Positions 11,604 to 22,789 of a DNA stretch of 64,000 bases are shown here, one piece after another. A program made the position numbers and the translations under genes. Position 1 is the first letter of the stretch, and each line of letters opens with the position of its first letter. Where the stretch lies: assembly GCF_905171775.1 (NCBI RefSeq), contig NC_053501.1, positions 21,009,512-21,073,511 on the forward strand, written 5' to 3'. Source of the stretch: Rana temporaria. Its lineage: Eukaryota > Chordata > Amphibia > Anura > Ranidae. Below the pieces are notes generated by a model that did not search any database, was not told the origin of the DNA, and saw nothing but the letters and a program-made list of their open reading frames with translations.

Positions 11604-12031
11604 GGCCCCGTACAGACGAGCGGACAGTCCGATAAAACGGTCCGCCGGACCGTTTTCATCGGACATGTCCGCTCGGAGATTTCGTTCTGATGGCTGTACA
11701 CACCATCAAACCGAAATCCCCGCGGACAGACAGCGCGGTGACGTGGCGGTGACGTTGACGCCGCCACGTCACCAAACCAGGAAGTAAAATACTTCCACGC
11801 ATGCGTCGAATCCATTCGACGCATGCGGGAGATATCTGTCCGCTGGTTAGGTGTACTAACCAGCGGACATGTCCGCCGGACAGCTTTCCAGCGGACATAT
11901 TTCTTAGCATGCTAAGAAACATTTGTCTGCTGGAAATCTGTCTGCTAGCCTGTACACACGATCGGATCTGTCCGCTGACATTGGTCCGCGGACCAGTTTC
12001 AGCAGACATGTCCGGTCGTGTGTACGAGGCC
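11604..12031. mobile_element. Harbinger-like fold-back MITE with TTA duplication
   Basis: Ends GGCCCCGTACAGACGAG and the inverse of GTCGTGTGTACGAGGCC; TTA at 11601-11603 and 12032-12034. Internal TGTCCGCTGG and CATGCGTCGAATC segments occur in both orientations. Same family as 16914-17403 and 27711-28201. Confidence 0.8.
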
Positions 12032-12066
12032 TTAGGTAAAATAGATGAAAAGGTAGTGTATATGGT

Positions 12067-12222
12067 GGGCCAGATTCAGATAGGTCAGCGGATCTTTAGA
12101 TCCGCGTAACCTATCTGTTTTACGTTACGCCGCCGCAAGTTTTTGAGGCAAGTGCTTTATTCAGAAAGCACTTGCCTCTAAAGTTGCGGCGGCGTATCGT
12201 AAATCCCCCGGCGGAATTCAAA
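12067..12222. mobile_element. Family G MITE, left part only
   Basis: Begins GGGCCAGATTCAGATAGG, continues through AACTTGCGGCGGCGTA-type palindromes and stops after CCCCCGGCGGAATTCAAAT, shared with 48062-48085. The right half is missing. Confidence 0.65.
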
Positions 12223-12910
12223 TGAAAATGAATGGCACCCAAACTTGCAAACTTGCAGGGTGTGTTTTGCCACTTTTGCAGTACAATTTGGAATCACGGG
12301 CAGAGTTGCAGCGATTGCCTGAGATCCTAAAGAGCCAGATGGACCTTACTGGGGGAGGTTTTGTTATTACATGAAGTGACCCCTTCAAATTGTAAAAATG
12401 TTCTTGGAAATTCCCAAAGATAAATCCTAAAACAAGGCAGCATACAGAATTTGGCAAAATGGCACCTCAACTGTAAAAAAAATTGAAAATGTACAGCAGA
12501 GTGATTATATTATGTATGTCACTGTATGATTATTCCAGTTATAGGCAGTGCACAGCTCTGGGTTATTATAGTCATGATAGTTCACATGGATATTACAGCA
12601 TGGATCAGATGTAACTGATAATGTAATGGATGGGGAATAGAGCTATATATGGAACATGAGACATTATTTTCTGCTCTGAGAGGATTTGGAGCAGCGTGCA
12701 AAAAAAAAAAAAAAATGAACGACAAGCTGACAGATCAAACATGACACTACAAAGCGAGGGGAGAACAAGGAGGCAGCAATCCACTGCTACAGTCCCACAA
12801 TGCTTTAAAACAAAGCGGACAGCTCTCCATACACGCCTGCGTCCATGCTTACTAGATCTTATACGTGTGCTAGGGAGCATCCTCTGGTGGTTACATGGCC
12901 AGTTCTAGTC
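12223..12910. other. No feature recognised
   Basis: Moderately AT-rich with an A-run at 12701-12714. No protein or repeat that I can name. Confidence 0.4.
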
Positions 12911-12924
12911 TCCTTCGTGCTGAG

Positions 12925-13150
12925 GCACTCTAAGGGGCTAATTAGTGCTTTTAATATGCAAATCAGATCCTGAGAAGATTAAATCTGGAAGAAAAAAAAC
13001 AGCTGGCGAATATGTTATTTTAATTATTATGCCAGTGAAATATGAATGCTGTTTTTGATGATGACAGGGAAAGCCTCATGCAATAACCAGGATCCCTATT
13101 TGCTAAAAAGGTGTTTGTGGGAATGACCAAAATTCAACATTTACCATTAC
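12925..13150. other. Candidate conserved non-coding element
   Basis: A low-repeat stretch with closely spaced homeodomain- and POU-like sites: CTAATTAG near 12937, the octamer ATGCAAAT near 12957, and further AT-rich sites to 13030. Composition resembles vertebrate enhancer-type sequence, but conservation cannot be judged from one genome. Confidence 0.25.
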
Positions 13151-13162
13151 TGTGGTTCACAG

Positions 13163-13199
13163 GAGAAGTACAGCCAAACGAGCTTTGGCTGTACTTCTC
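13163..13199. repeat. Perfect 16-bp stem hairpin
   Basis: The arm GAGAAGTACAGCCAAA and its exact inverse are separated by five bases (CGAGC). It sits three bases left of the TTAA element at 13206. Most likely a repeat-derived hairpin; I have no evidence that it is transcribed. Confidence 0.7.
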
Positions 13200-13205
13200 T
13201 TTTAA

Positions 13206-13737
13206 AGCGGAGTTCCGGCCACAATTTCACTTTTTAAATATAAATACCCCTGTAATACACAAGCTTAATGTATTCTAGTAAAGTTAGTCTGTAAACTAAG
13301 GTCCGTTTTGTTAGGTTGTTACAGCATTTAGACACTTTATAAAATAGAAATTGACTGGGGCCATCTTAAGTGTGGGCATCATGAAGCCAGACTGTATGAC
13401 TTCCTGGATTTCAGCCTTGCAGATCTCGCACATGCTCAGTGCTGCACAAGCAGTGTCAGATCAGGTTTCAGCACCTGTGCTGTCCAAGTCACATGATTCT
13501 TTGAGACTGGGGAGTGCACAGACTCCTGGAAAGTTACACCCACTACATTCCCAGGAGTCTGTGCGGTGTAGGTTAGGAAGCATTAAGCACCTAGGTGCAG
13601 GAAGTGGGAAGATTAACTATTCTGCCTAGCAACAACACTTTGAAGGCATCTAAAAAAAAAAAAAAAATTCGTAAAGGACTAATGACATTTTTTTAAAACT
13701 ACTGATGTAATGTTATATTTATGGGTGGAACTCCACT
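13206..13737. mobile_element. TTAA-flanked MITE, AGCGGAGTTCC ends
   Basis: TTAA at 13202-13205 and 13738-13741; ends AGCGGAGTTCCGGCC and the inverse of GGGTGGAACTCCACT. Interior holds CAGACTCCTGGAAAGT and an inverse partner near 13550. No coding frame. Confidence 0.8.
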
Positions 13738-13741
13738 TTAA

Positions 13742-15106
13742 CTAATCATTATTATTTTTTATAATTCTCCTTTAAGGGGGCGTGGAGGGGTGTGTCCTAT
13801 GCCTACATACTTTTTCTAATAGGAGTGCCTCATTTCCATCTCAGAAAGTTGGGAGGTATGCATCTGTACGCAGAGTTTTTTTTACCTCCTGTGTGAACAA
13901 GGCCGGTGTGTGCCTAGGGCAGCAAGAATGCTAAATACATCAGTGTTCTCTCCCAGACAGGAAACTGACAAATGTCAGTTACAATATAAAGGATGCCATG
14001 TTATAGAGCATCGCTAGTCCTTACCCTGCCTTCCTGGTCCTTCTACTCCTTCAGCCTCTGCCACCACCCCATCCTCACTGCAGAGTGGAGAGCAGGACAG
14101 TATAGGACCTACTGCTTTGGAGGGCACAGGACTCTGCTATAGAGAGAGGGGTAGGCAGAGGACACTACAGTGTGTGTGTGGGGGGGGGGGGCGGGTTAGG
14201 TGAAAGGGGGGTCAGAGGATATTATTGGGGGGGTTGAGAAGGATGGCACAGGACACTGCTTTTTGAGAGCACTGTTATGGGGGGGGGGGGGGGGGCAGAG
14301 GACAGTGCAAAGGGGGGGCGGGTGATGTGAAGGGGGCAGAGAACAGTGCTTGGGGGGGGGGCTAAGGACACTATTTTTATTTTACTAATAATGGTGGCGA
14401 TCAGAGACACCTAACTGACATTTTTGAATTCCTGCAAACTCTCACTATAGCTGTCTGCCTGTATCTCTGATGCCAGAAGGCATTTACTTGAAAGCAGAAA
14501 GATCAATGAACTACGAAGGCGCTGGTGTAGTTCATTGAATACTGCAAGCCATCGGCCACAATGGCTGATGGTACTTGTAGTCCATTCATACACAGGAAAC
14601 TGTAAATAAATGACACAGCCGTGTGAGCGGAGCCCCACATGGCCGCGGTGTTCTCAAATTGTGACAGCGAGTACGGGGAGAAGATCCCACACTCGCTGTC
14701 ACGGGGAGTGGGTGGGGGAGGAAGGTGAAGATGCCTGTCTGCTATCTATGGGGAGGGGGAGAGGCTGCAGCTGCTGGAAAATGTTGCATGTTTCACCATA
14801 AAAATGGGTGGAACATGTAACATGTTCCAAAAGTGAAAATCCTTTAAGCTGCTCACATACTAAATATTACACAACACTACTAACAGTGCTACCCTCTTTT
14901 AATAATTGTGTCTGATGTGTATAAGTTTATATATAATCAAAGCATTACTCCAAATACTTCATTCTGTGCTATTGCCATTCATTTTTTTTTTAACATGTTA
15001 CTAATTCCAGGACCCTGAATTTATTATATCTGGTCTACCACTGTACACAGAACATGGAAATGCAACTATTTTAGTAAATATAAACTGCTAAATACTTTTT
15101 CTCATC
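13742..15106. other. No gene recognised; G-run minisatellite inside
   Basis: Apart from the G-rich array at 14160-14365 I see no family or protein here. From about 15040 the sequence (TAAATATAAACTGCTAAATA) is the left half of the repeat that hosts the fold-back insertion at 15123. Confidence 0.4.
14160..14365 (+). repeat. G-run minisatellite, quadruplex-prone
   Basis: Several degenerate units of the form CAGAGGACAGTG plus a run of 7-17 G, spaced by 20-60 bases, all G on the plus strand. Such spacing is compatible with G-quadruplex formation. Confidence 0.65.
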
Positions 15107-15122
15107 AGCAGTATATAGCAGT

Positions 15123-16340
15123 GAAAAAAACGGGTGAACAAATATCTGCGCTAACTCAAAAAATAAAAATAAAAAAGTGCAGAGCAGCTAGCACAGTTTG
15201 TAGATAAGCAAACAAAAACAATATAACCCAATAGTGCAGCCCTCAAAATAAAATGAAAAATTAATCCAAATGTACAATATATGTGATATAAAGTCCACAA
15301 AATCTATATTCAAATAAACAGTGTGTAAATAATAGTCCGTAAAAAATATGTTCATCAATGGAATGAAGATAAAGAACCTCCACCGGAGATTAAGGCCTAG
15401 ATTTACGTACCCCGGCGTAAGTGTGGGCGGGCGTAGCGTATCGTATTTACGCTACGCCGCTGCAACTTAGAGAGGCAAGTGCTGTATTCACAAAGCACTT
15501 GCGTCCTAAGTTACGGTGGCGTAGCGTAAATGTGCCGGTGTAAGCGCACCTAATTCAAATTGGGAAGAGGTGGGCGTGTTTTATGCAAACAAAGCATGAC
15601 CCCACGTAAATGACGTTTTGAACGTACGGCGCATGCGCCGTCCGTAGACGTATCCCAGTGCGCATGCGTCGGATAGAATGCCTAAGATACGCAGAACACT
15701 GCCTACGACGTGAACGTAACTTAAGCACAGCCCTATTCGCGAACGACTTACGCAAACGACGTAAAAAGATGCTTTTTTCGACGTCCATACTTTGCATGGG
15801 CTACGCCACCTAGAGACCTGCTTTATCTGTACGCCGGCGTATGTCTTATGTAAACGGCGTAACTAATTGCGACGGGCGTACGTACGTTCGTGAATTGGCG
15901 TATCTTGCTCATTTGCATATTCGATGCAGAAAACAACGGAAGCGCCACCTAGCGCCCAGCGTAAATATGCACCCTAAGATACGACGGCGTAGGAGACTTA
16001 CGCTGCTCGTATCTTAGCCAAATTCAAGCGTATCTGGTTTCCAGAATACGCTTAAATATACGACGGCGCAGATTCGGACTTACGACGGCGTATCTACTGA
16101 TACGCCGACAAAAGTCTCTGAGAATCTGGCCCTCAGTGTGCAGATACTGGAAAAAACGTATCTGCACACTGAATCTTCGGTGGAGGTCCTTTATCTTCAT
16201 TCCATTGATGAACATATTTTTTACGGACTTTTATTTACACACTGTTTATTTGAATATAGATTTTGTGGACTTTATATCACATTGATTGTACATTTGGATT
16301 CATTTTTCATTTTATTTTGAGCGCTGCACTATTGGGTTAT
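15123..16340. mobile_element. Fold-back element with 16-bp target duplication
   Basis: AGCAGTATATAGCAGT occurs at 15107-15122 and 16341-16356. Deleting the interior joins two halves of another repeat (CTTTTTCTCATC...CTTGTGACTTC). The left 99 bp (15123-15221) is an unpaired tail containing TCTGCGCTAACTC; after it, 15222-15391 plus 16134-16147 pairs with 16158-16340 around a 10-base loop. A 742-bp family G MITE (15392-16133) interrupts the left arm. A tail on one side only and a 16-bp duplication suggest retroposition. No coding capacity. Confidence 0.8.
15392..16133. mobile_element. 742-bp family G MITE nested in the fold-back arm
   Basis: Begins AAGGCCTAGATTTACG and ends GAGAATCTGGCCCT. The host arm resumes exactly (GGAGATT | CAGTGTG; the opposite arm reads CACACTGAATCTTC), so the insertion limits are known. 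No clear target duplication is seen. Interior has ACGCTACGCC and repeated TACGACGGCG palindromes. Confidence 0.8.
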
Positions 16341-16356
16341 AGCAGTATATAGCAGT

Positions 16357-16680
16357 CTTGTGACTTCTATCAGTGACTGGTTAAAGCTTGTAGGAGGAGT
16401 TTTCATTCCACCCTGACTGTCCTGTGAGGCTGCAGGACCCCTGGACAGTGCTGATTGGCTCTGTGGCGATCACATGCACCCTCCCAAGAAATAAAAACTC
16501 TCCAGCGATACACATCAAACTGAGCATAGTGACTCCAAAGCTCTGTTTTATCAGGAGATGGATTGGGGACAGTGGAAGAAGGGGAGGATCAGAGAAGACA
16601 GGATCAATCAGATTTGTTTCACTATGCAGAGGATTAACCCCCTTAGGTTCCACAGTGAGTATAACAAGCATGCTTTAGAC
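16357..16680. repeat. Right part of the repeat hosting the 15123 insertion
   Basis: CTTGTGACTTCTATCAGTGA continues from the target site and runs through GGATTAACCCCCTTAGGTTC to about 16680. It pairs with 15040-15122 as the other half of the same dispersed repeat. No frame of interest. Confidence 0.5.
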
Positions 16681-16913
16681 GTCTTGCACACTGGGATGCT
16701 TTTCAGGCATTTTAGTGCTAAAAATAGAGCCTGTAAAGCCACCCCAGTGTGATAGCCTGAGTGCTTTCACACTGGGGCGGTGCGCATGCAGGACAGGAAA
16801 AAAAGGACGAGAATCACTGCTCTACATATGATTGTATGGTCTCTACATTGTCTCTCTGGCCTCAGATTGATTCACCAAAACAATGTCATAGAACTCTACC
16901 TAAAAAACCCTTA

Positions 16914-17403
16914 GGCCCCGTACACACGAGAGGATACATCCGCTGGAATTGATCCGCGGACCGGCTCCAGCGGATAGATCCCCTGGTGTGTACAATCCAG
17001 CGGATCTGTTTCCGCGGATTTTTATCCCCTGGGATGGATTTCAAGCGGATAAAAATTTGAAGACATGCTTTAAAATCTATCCGCTTGAATCCATCCCAAC
17101 GGATTGATCCGCTGGTCTGTACAGACTCACCGGATCAATCCGTCCGAATGGATCCCCCGCATGCGTCATAATGATTCGACGCATGCGTGGAATTCCTTAT
17201 ATGACAGCGTCGCGCACGTCGCCACATCATCATCGCGGCGATGGCGCGACACGTCATCGCGATGGGATTTCGGCGCGGATTTCGATCCTATGGTGAGTAC
17301 ACTCCATCGGATCCAAATCTGCGGAAATCCTCAAGAGGATTTATCCGCGGAAACGGTCCGGTGGACCGTATCCGCGGATAAATCCTCTCGTGTGTACTAG
17401 GCC
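16914..17403. mobile_element. Harbinger-like fold-back MITE
   Basis: Ends GGCCCCGTACACACGAGAGG and the inverse of CCTCTCGTGTGTACTAGGCC; flanks TTA (16911-16913) and TCA (17404-17406), a one-base-decayed duplication. Closely similar along its length to 27711-28201, including CGCATGCGTGGAATTCC and GACAGCGTCGCGC. Confidence 0.75.
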
Positions 17404-17747
17404 TCACTATTTGTATCCAGTCAGGCTGGCTCTTGTACTACATAGTTGCTGGTGGAACTTAAGCAGGTTGTAAGGTGTTTGGCCAGCTTTAGTCTATTAT
17501 TTGGCTGTAAATGGATGCAAGTGTATTTACATTCAGCTGCACATGGATCTAATATGGGTTCAAAAGGCTCTGGATTTTAAATGCAGAGAAAAACAGGCAT
17601 GATTGTCACAAAAAAATTACATTAGTTTTGTTCTGCTTTGATTTAGCAGGAGATCTATTCATCGGCCCCCCACTGATCGCACCAGACACAACCCGTGTGA
17701 AAGGGGCCTAGGACATTCTTATTTTACAACCTTTAATTTGCAGTTAA

Positions 17748-18545
17748 AGCGGAGGTTCCGCAGATTCTCTTTTTTTTTCTATTACTGTGCATTTAATAGT
17801 GTTACTGATATATCCTTAAGCCCAGGTTCACACTGGGCTGCGGGAGTGAAGCCATGTGAGTTCAGCTGAACTCGCACGATTTCACTCCCGCTGGCAGTCC
17901 CGATTTCGATGTCAATCGGTGCAGTGCCGCAGATGCAGCGTCGCACCGATTGCCGGCAAATGCTGCCGATTTGAGATGCGATTTGACATCTCAAATCGCA
18001 TCTCAAATCGTACCAGTGTGAACCTGGGCTAAGACTCACTTGCTAGCCGCTTTTAAAACGATCCAATCGTTTTCCGTCTGAAAGAAGAAGTTATAAAAAA
18101 TCGTGCCAGGCGTTTTCCATCTTGCTTGTGGGCATTGTGAAGCCCACAAGCAAAGACTTCCGGGAAGCGGTGATGCTATGCTCCCATCGACATGCGCTCC
18201 CTTCCTTAAAATGGCGATTTTGGATCTGCCTTCGTCGCCTGAACCGCTTGTCGAGTCACGTGACGAGGGAGATAGCGCGAGATTTCGACTATTAGCGATA
18301 CAGATCGTCTCCTGGGAATCATGACACAGAACTCCCAGGAGACATTGCGGACAGGTCCCAGCACACACTGGAGCATCGGGGAAAGGGAGAGATACGCCCA
18401 CTGCCGCGGGGAATAATACCCGGAAGTCACAGCAAATACATCTGGGTAATGACATACAAACTAAAAATAACAACAGTCATTTGTAAAAGTCTAAGATCCG
18501 TAGATCGTGTTAATACAAAGTTTATATTATGGGTGAACCTCCGCT
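17748..18545. mobile_element. TTAA-flanked MITE, AGCGGAGGTTCC ends, with nested MITE
   Basis: TTAA at 17744-17747 and 18546-18549; ends AGCGGAGGTTCCGC and the inverse of GGGTGAACCTCCGCT. Contains the 210-bp element 17820-18029. The open frames at 18036-18473 are chance frames in inverted repeats such as CTTGCTTGTGGGC / GCCCACAAGCAAAG. Confidence 0.8.
17820..18029. mobile_element. 210-bp Harbinger-like fold-back MITE
   Basis: Ends GCCCAGGTTCACACTGG and the inverse of CCAGTGTGAACCTGGGC, flanked by TAA at 17817-17819 and 18030-18032. Short relative of the 1.83-kb element at 4454-6281, sharing the GGTTCACACTGG end. Confidence 0.75.
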
Positions 18546-18643
18546 TTAAATCTGAATTCTAAGCAGGTATAAAAGACACTCATTAATGCAGCTCTGTATT
18601 TAATAAAGTAGTTCTAAAGGCAGAAAGTTTGTTTTTACCTTAA

Positions 18644-19085
18644 AGTGGAGGTCCGCCGATTTTATTTATTTTTTTAAGTCAGCAGCTACAAATACTGCAG
18701 CTTCTGACTTTTAAAAGAAGGACACTTACCTGTCTAGCGCGCAAGCGATCTATCGCTCGGCTCTCGGGTCCTACAGTCGCCATCTTTGGTAAGGGAATCA
18801 GGAAGTGAAGCCTTGCGGCCATTGATGCCAATCAGTGGCCATAAGTGCCGCCTATTGGTCCAGTCTATCAGTGCCACCTATTTTTGTTTATAGCGCAAAA
18901 ACGAAAAACCACAGAGGTGATCAAATACCACCAAAAGAAAGCTCTATTGGTGGGAAAAAAAGGACGCCAATTTTGTTTGGGAGCCACGTCGCACGACCGC
19001 ACAATTGTCTGTTAAAGCGGCGCAGTGCCAAATCACAAAAAGTGGCCTGGTCTTTGACCAGCAATATGGTCCGGGGGTTAAGTGG
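18644..19085. mobile_element. Fused halves of two TTAA elements
   Basis: After TTAA at 18640-18643 come AGTGGAGGTCCGCC and an AAGTCAGCAGCTACAAATAC block, the left part of the 1987-2409 family. From about 18825 the sequence switches to the other TTAA family (TATAGCGCAAAAACG, GGTGATCAAATACCACC) and ends AAGTGG-TTAA at 19086-19089. A recombination or deletion joint lies between. Confidence 0.6.
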
Positions 19086-19089
19086 TTAA

Positions 19090-19403
19090 CTTTAGCTTAC
19101 ATCTTCCATTCATTTTACAATTGAAAAAATGACTACAATTTCACCAGAAAATACACTGATGAGCTTACACAGCTTGCTATGTATGTTGAACTTATCATCC
19201 TTGGACACCTTTAAATTTTAGAGAACATTTTATGATAGGGGAGACAGATGTTCTGAACAAATTAAAGGTGTAGTGACACTTAGCTAAACAGCGTCAGGAG
19301 TCAGGCTGAGCAGAGAGAATGTGTGATGTTCTGTCCTTCATTTATTGTGTTACTGACAACTTATTAAAAACAAGAAAAAAATTGTCACTGACAGATAAAC
19401 GCC
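19090..19403. other. No feature recognised
   Basis: AT-rich sequence with no named repeat or protein. Confidence 0.4.
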
Positions 19404-19605
19404 AAACGTAAACGCCACCTAGCGGCCGGCGGAGTAATTACATTTAAGATCCGACAGTGTAAGTGACTTACACATGTCGGATCTTCAGCGTATCTATGCG
19501 AAAATGATTCTAAGAATCACTCGCATAGATACACTGGCCAAAAAAAAGAGATACGATGGAGTATCCTGAGATACTCCATCGTAACTTTACTCAGAATATG
19601 TCCCT
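19404..19605. mobile_element. Family G MITE, right part only
   Basis: Nearly identical over ~200 bp to 42366-42566, from AACGTAAACGCCACC to CAGAATATG followed by TCCCT. The left ~500 bp is absent. Very few differences indicate recent divergence from a common source copy. Confidence 0.8.
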
Positions 19606-20021
19606 TAGTCACTATAAGATTGATTTTCTGTATTCTGCAAAAAAAATGGTTTATCATGCTGTTCTCTATCTCCCTCTTCTGCTCATGTCCCCAATTCAGC
19701 TGGGGATTGTGCAGCTGTGGTAGCACATGCTAGATTTTTAGTGAGTTTCTATGCTAAACATTACCTCCCTATCACATCTGAGCAGCCCATGTGACTATAG
19801 AGTCACAAATGTAGGCGTGTACACAGTGGTAAATTACAGCCCACTCCCTCCCTCCTCCTCCATGCCAAGTAACCAGCTAAACACAATGGGGCATACAGAT
19901 TAATGATGGCTTCACCTCCTTCTTATTCTAGGCTGGAGGGGCGTAACACAGCCTGTGACGGGCAGAAATCCACCTCACCATGTTAGTGCCACAAAATAAT
20001 AAAAATGTAATTTAAAATTGA

Positions 20022-21715
20022 CAGTATCTCAAAAAAGTGAGTACACCCCTCACATTTTTGTAAATATTTTATTATATCTTTACATGTGACAACACTGAAG
20101 AAATGAATTTATATATTTTGTGTCTGACATAAGTACACATATAGCATCCCGCACCTAATCCCAAAAAGTCAAATATAGAAGAAGGATTGGAGTGGGATTA
20201 TAACGGTGCCAACAGATAATGATAGAAAGCAAAAATAGTTAAAATATAAAAATTATTATAAACATAATTAAAAAAGTGAATCAGATCAGATCATTGTGTT
20301 TCATTGTACATTTCCATTTGAGTGGTCATACAGGTAAAATTCAGGCTGTACAGAGGATATATGTTCGTGTGATATCCTGACATGTTTCACCTATTGGGCT
20401 TCATCAGGGGATTTACGAACCAACCCGAAGACACAACAAAGGATCCAGAAGAAACCCCAAAAAGATCACCACTGTAATCAGGACCATGAAGGAGAGGGGG
20501 CATTGTGCGGCCACATAAGAAACATAGCGACCTGCAAACAATATTTTCCCATCTGTAAGCAATAACTTAGCAATAACCAATCCATTCCGTTTGGATATAA
20601 GTTAACTGGTCTGCAGGCGCCCTCCTGTTTTCACCCTCAGTACTTTTCAACATGGTCGCTATGTGTACTCTGTGGCTGCACAGTGCCCCCTCTCCTTCTT
20701 GGTCCTGATTACGGCGGTAATCTTGTTGGAGGCTCTTTTAGAGCCTTTGTGTCTTCCAGTTGGTTCGTTAATCCCCTGATGAAGCCAAATAGGCAAAACA
20801 TGTTGTGATATCACACGAACATATAACCTCTGTACAGCCTGAATTTTACCTGTATGACCACCCAAATGGAAATGTACAATGAAACACAATGATCTGATCT
20901 GATTAGCTTTTTCAATTATGTTTATAATACATTTTACATTTTAACTATTTTTGGTTTCTATTATTATCTGTTGGCACTGTATAATCTCACCCCAATCCTC
21001 CTTCTATAGCTGAAGAAATGACACTTTGATACAATGTAAAGTAGTCAGTGTACAGCTTGTATTGTATAACAGTAAATTTGCTGTCCCCTAAAAATAACTC
21101 AACATGGCCGTTAATGTACACCCCTAAGTGAAAATGTCCAAATTGGGCCCAATAAGCCATTTTCCCTCCCCTGTGTCATGTGACTCGTTCTATTTAATAT
21201 ATTTTCATTGAAAAGAATGGCATTGTACAACAATACAAAGAAGGGAAAAAAAAGGAAAGAAAAGGGAAAAATTATGCTTAATGACCATGGCCTAAACATC
21301 CTTAGGTTAATCAGATTTTATATTTCCCATTCCCACTTGTATTTTCACAAAATAGAAAAAAAATGCCTAAATATAATACGGCAACATATTCACTATCAAT
21401 GCCAATTTTTATATACGTATATGAACATATAAAAAAAAAACAAGACATAAACAAACAACACCAAACAAAAACAAACAAGTAACAACCCACAAACAAAAAA
21501 ATAAAAATAAAAAAAGGGGAAGAGGAAAAAAATAATAATTAAATATAACATTGAATAGACAGGATCCCGACAGTTACAAAGAAGATAACATCTGAGGAGA
21601 CTCCAGCAACTTCACCCACGGGGCCCAGAATCATGTGTCTCAATCTCAGGTGTGAAAGGGGAGCAGGTTTGTTAAATTTGGTGTTATCGCTCTCACTCTC
21701 TCATACTAGTCTTAG
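20022..21715. mobile_element. Tc1/mariner relic, interrupted
   Basis: Starts with CAGTATCTCAAAAAAGTGAG and continues ACCCCTCACATTTTTGTAAA, which I recognise as a widespread vertebrate Tc1/mariner terminal sequence. It continues at 21010-21185 and at about 21650-21715, each time after foreign sequence. Interruptions are the fold-back element (20107-21009) and an AT-rich block at about 21190-21645. No transposase reading frame survives. Confidence 0.65.
20107..21009. mobile_element. Fold-back element with 12-bp target duplication in Tc1/mariner
   Basis: CTGAAGAAATGA occurs at 20095-20106 and 21010-21021; joining them restores the mariner reading ACAACACTGAAGAAATGACA. A left tail (20107-20173) does not pair; 20174 onward pairs imperfectly with sequence ending at 21008, centre near 20590. 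Both arms carry a motif resembling a hammerhead core: minus strand 20384-20407 (CTGATGA...GAAAC), plus strand 20776-20799 (CTGATGA, stem GCC/GGC, then AAAAC). Confidence 0.8.
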
Positions 21716-21935
21716 TGCAGGCTTCTGGGAAACTTAGTAAGCCAATCACATAAGTAGGAAGTGATATTTTCAGGGGGCGTTTCGTACACCACCTGTGTAC
21801 AAAATGCCTCCAGGTTGCCATATTGCACTTTGCAGACGTTTACAGAGCTGCAGATTGAAAAGGAAAGGTCATTGTTAATAAAAAAAATTCCCACCAAAGT
21901 GGCGTTACCCTTTACCGATTTAAAATATTGTTTAA

Positions 21936-22697
21936 CTACTTAAGACCCGGACCATTATGCAGGTAAAGGACCTGGCCAGTTTTTGCGATTCGGCACTTCG
22001 TCGCTTTAACTGACAATTGCGCGGTCTTGCTCCCAAACAAAATTGGCGTCCTTTTTTTCCCACAAATAGAGCTTTCTTTTGGTGGTATTTGATCACCTCT
22101 GCGGTTTTTATTTTTTGCGCTATAAACAAAAATAGAGCGACAATTTTGAAAAAAAAATCAATATTTTTTACTTTTTGCTATAATAAATATCCCCCAAAAA
22201 TATATAAAATTATTTTTTTTTCCTCAGTTTAGGCCGATACGTATTCTTCTACCTATTTTTGGTAAAAAAAATCGCAATAAGCGTTTATTGATTGGTTTGC
22301 GCAAAAGTTATAGCATTTACAAAATAGGGGATAGATTTATGGCATTTTTACTAGTAATGGTGGCGATCAGCGATTTTTTCATGACTGCGACATTATGGCG
22401 GACACATCGGACACTTTTGACACATTTTTGGGACCATTGTCATTTTTACAGTAATCGCTGCAATGGCAGTGAATGGGTTAACCACTAGGGGGCGCTAAGG
22501 GGTTAAGTGTGCCCTAAGGGAGTGATTCTTACTGTAGGGGGCGTGGCTGTAGGCGTGATGTCACTGATCGTCGTTCCCTATATCAGCCCGCGACCCAAGG
22601 CTGGGCTCTTTAAGGCGACGTACCTGTACGTGCCTGTGCCTGTGCCCAGCCGTGCCATTCTGCCGACGTATATTGTCGGTAGGAGGTCCTTAAGTGG
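21936..22697 (+). mobile_element. TTAA element, CTACTTAAG / CTTAAGTGG ends
   Basis: TTAA at 21932-21935 and 22698-22701. Interior holds conserved blocks (GGTGGTATTTGATCACCTC, TTTTTGCGCTATAAAC, GGTGGCGATCAGCGATTTT). Same family as 45049-45967 and 49416-49930. No open frame; superfamily (piggyBac or Kolobok) is inferred from TTAA only. Confidence 0.8.
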
Positions 22698-22789
22698 TTA
22701 ATAAATAGTAAAAAAAAATTGTGCACAAAATATTACAAAAAATGTATCACAAAACAGACACAAGCAACAGTAAAAAGAAAAGGGTTTAA

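Noticed and set aside
15123..16340. Ordinary DNA-transposon MITE
   Set aside because: A 16-bp duplication and one-sided tail do not fit known MITE superfamilies.
18036..18473. 145-residue frame inside the TTAA element
   Set aside because: Lies wholly inside a MITE with palindromic segments.
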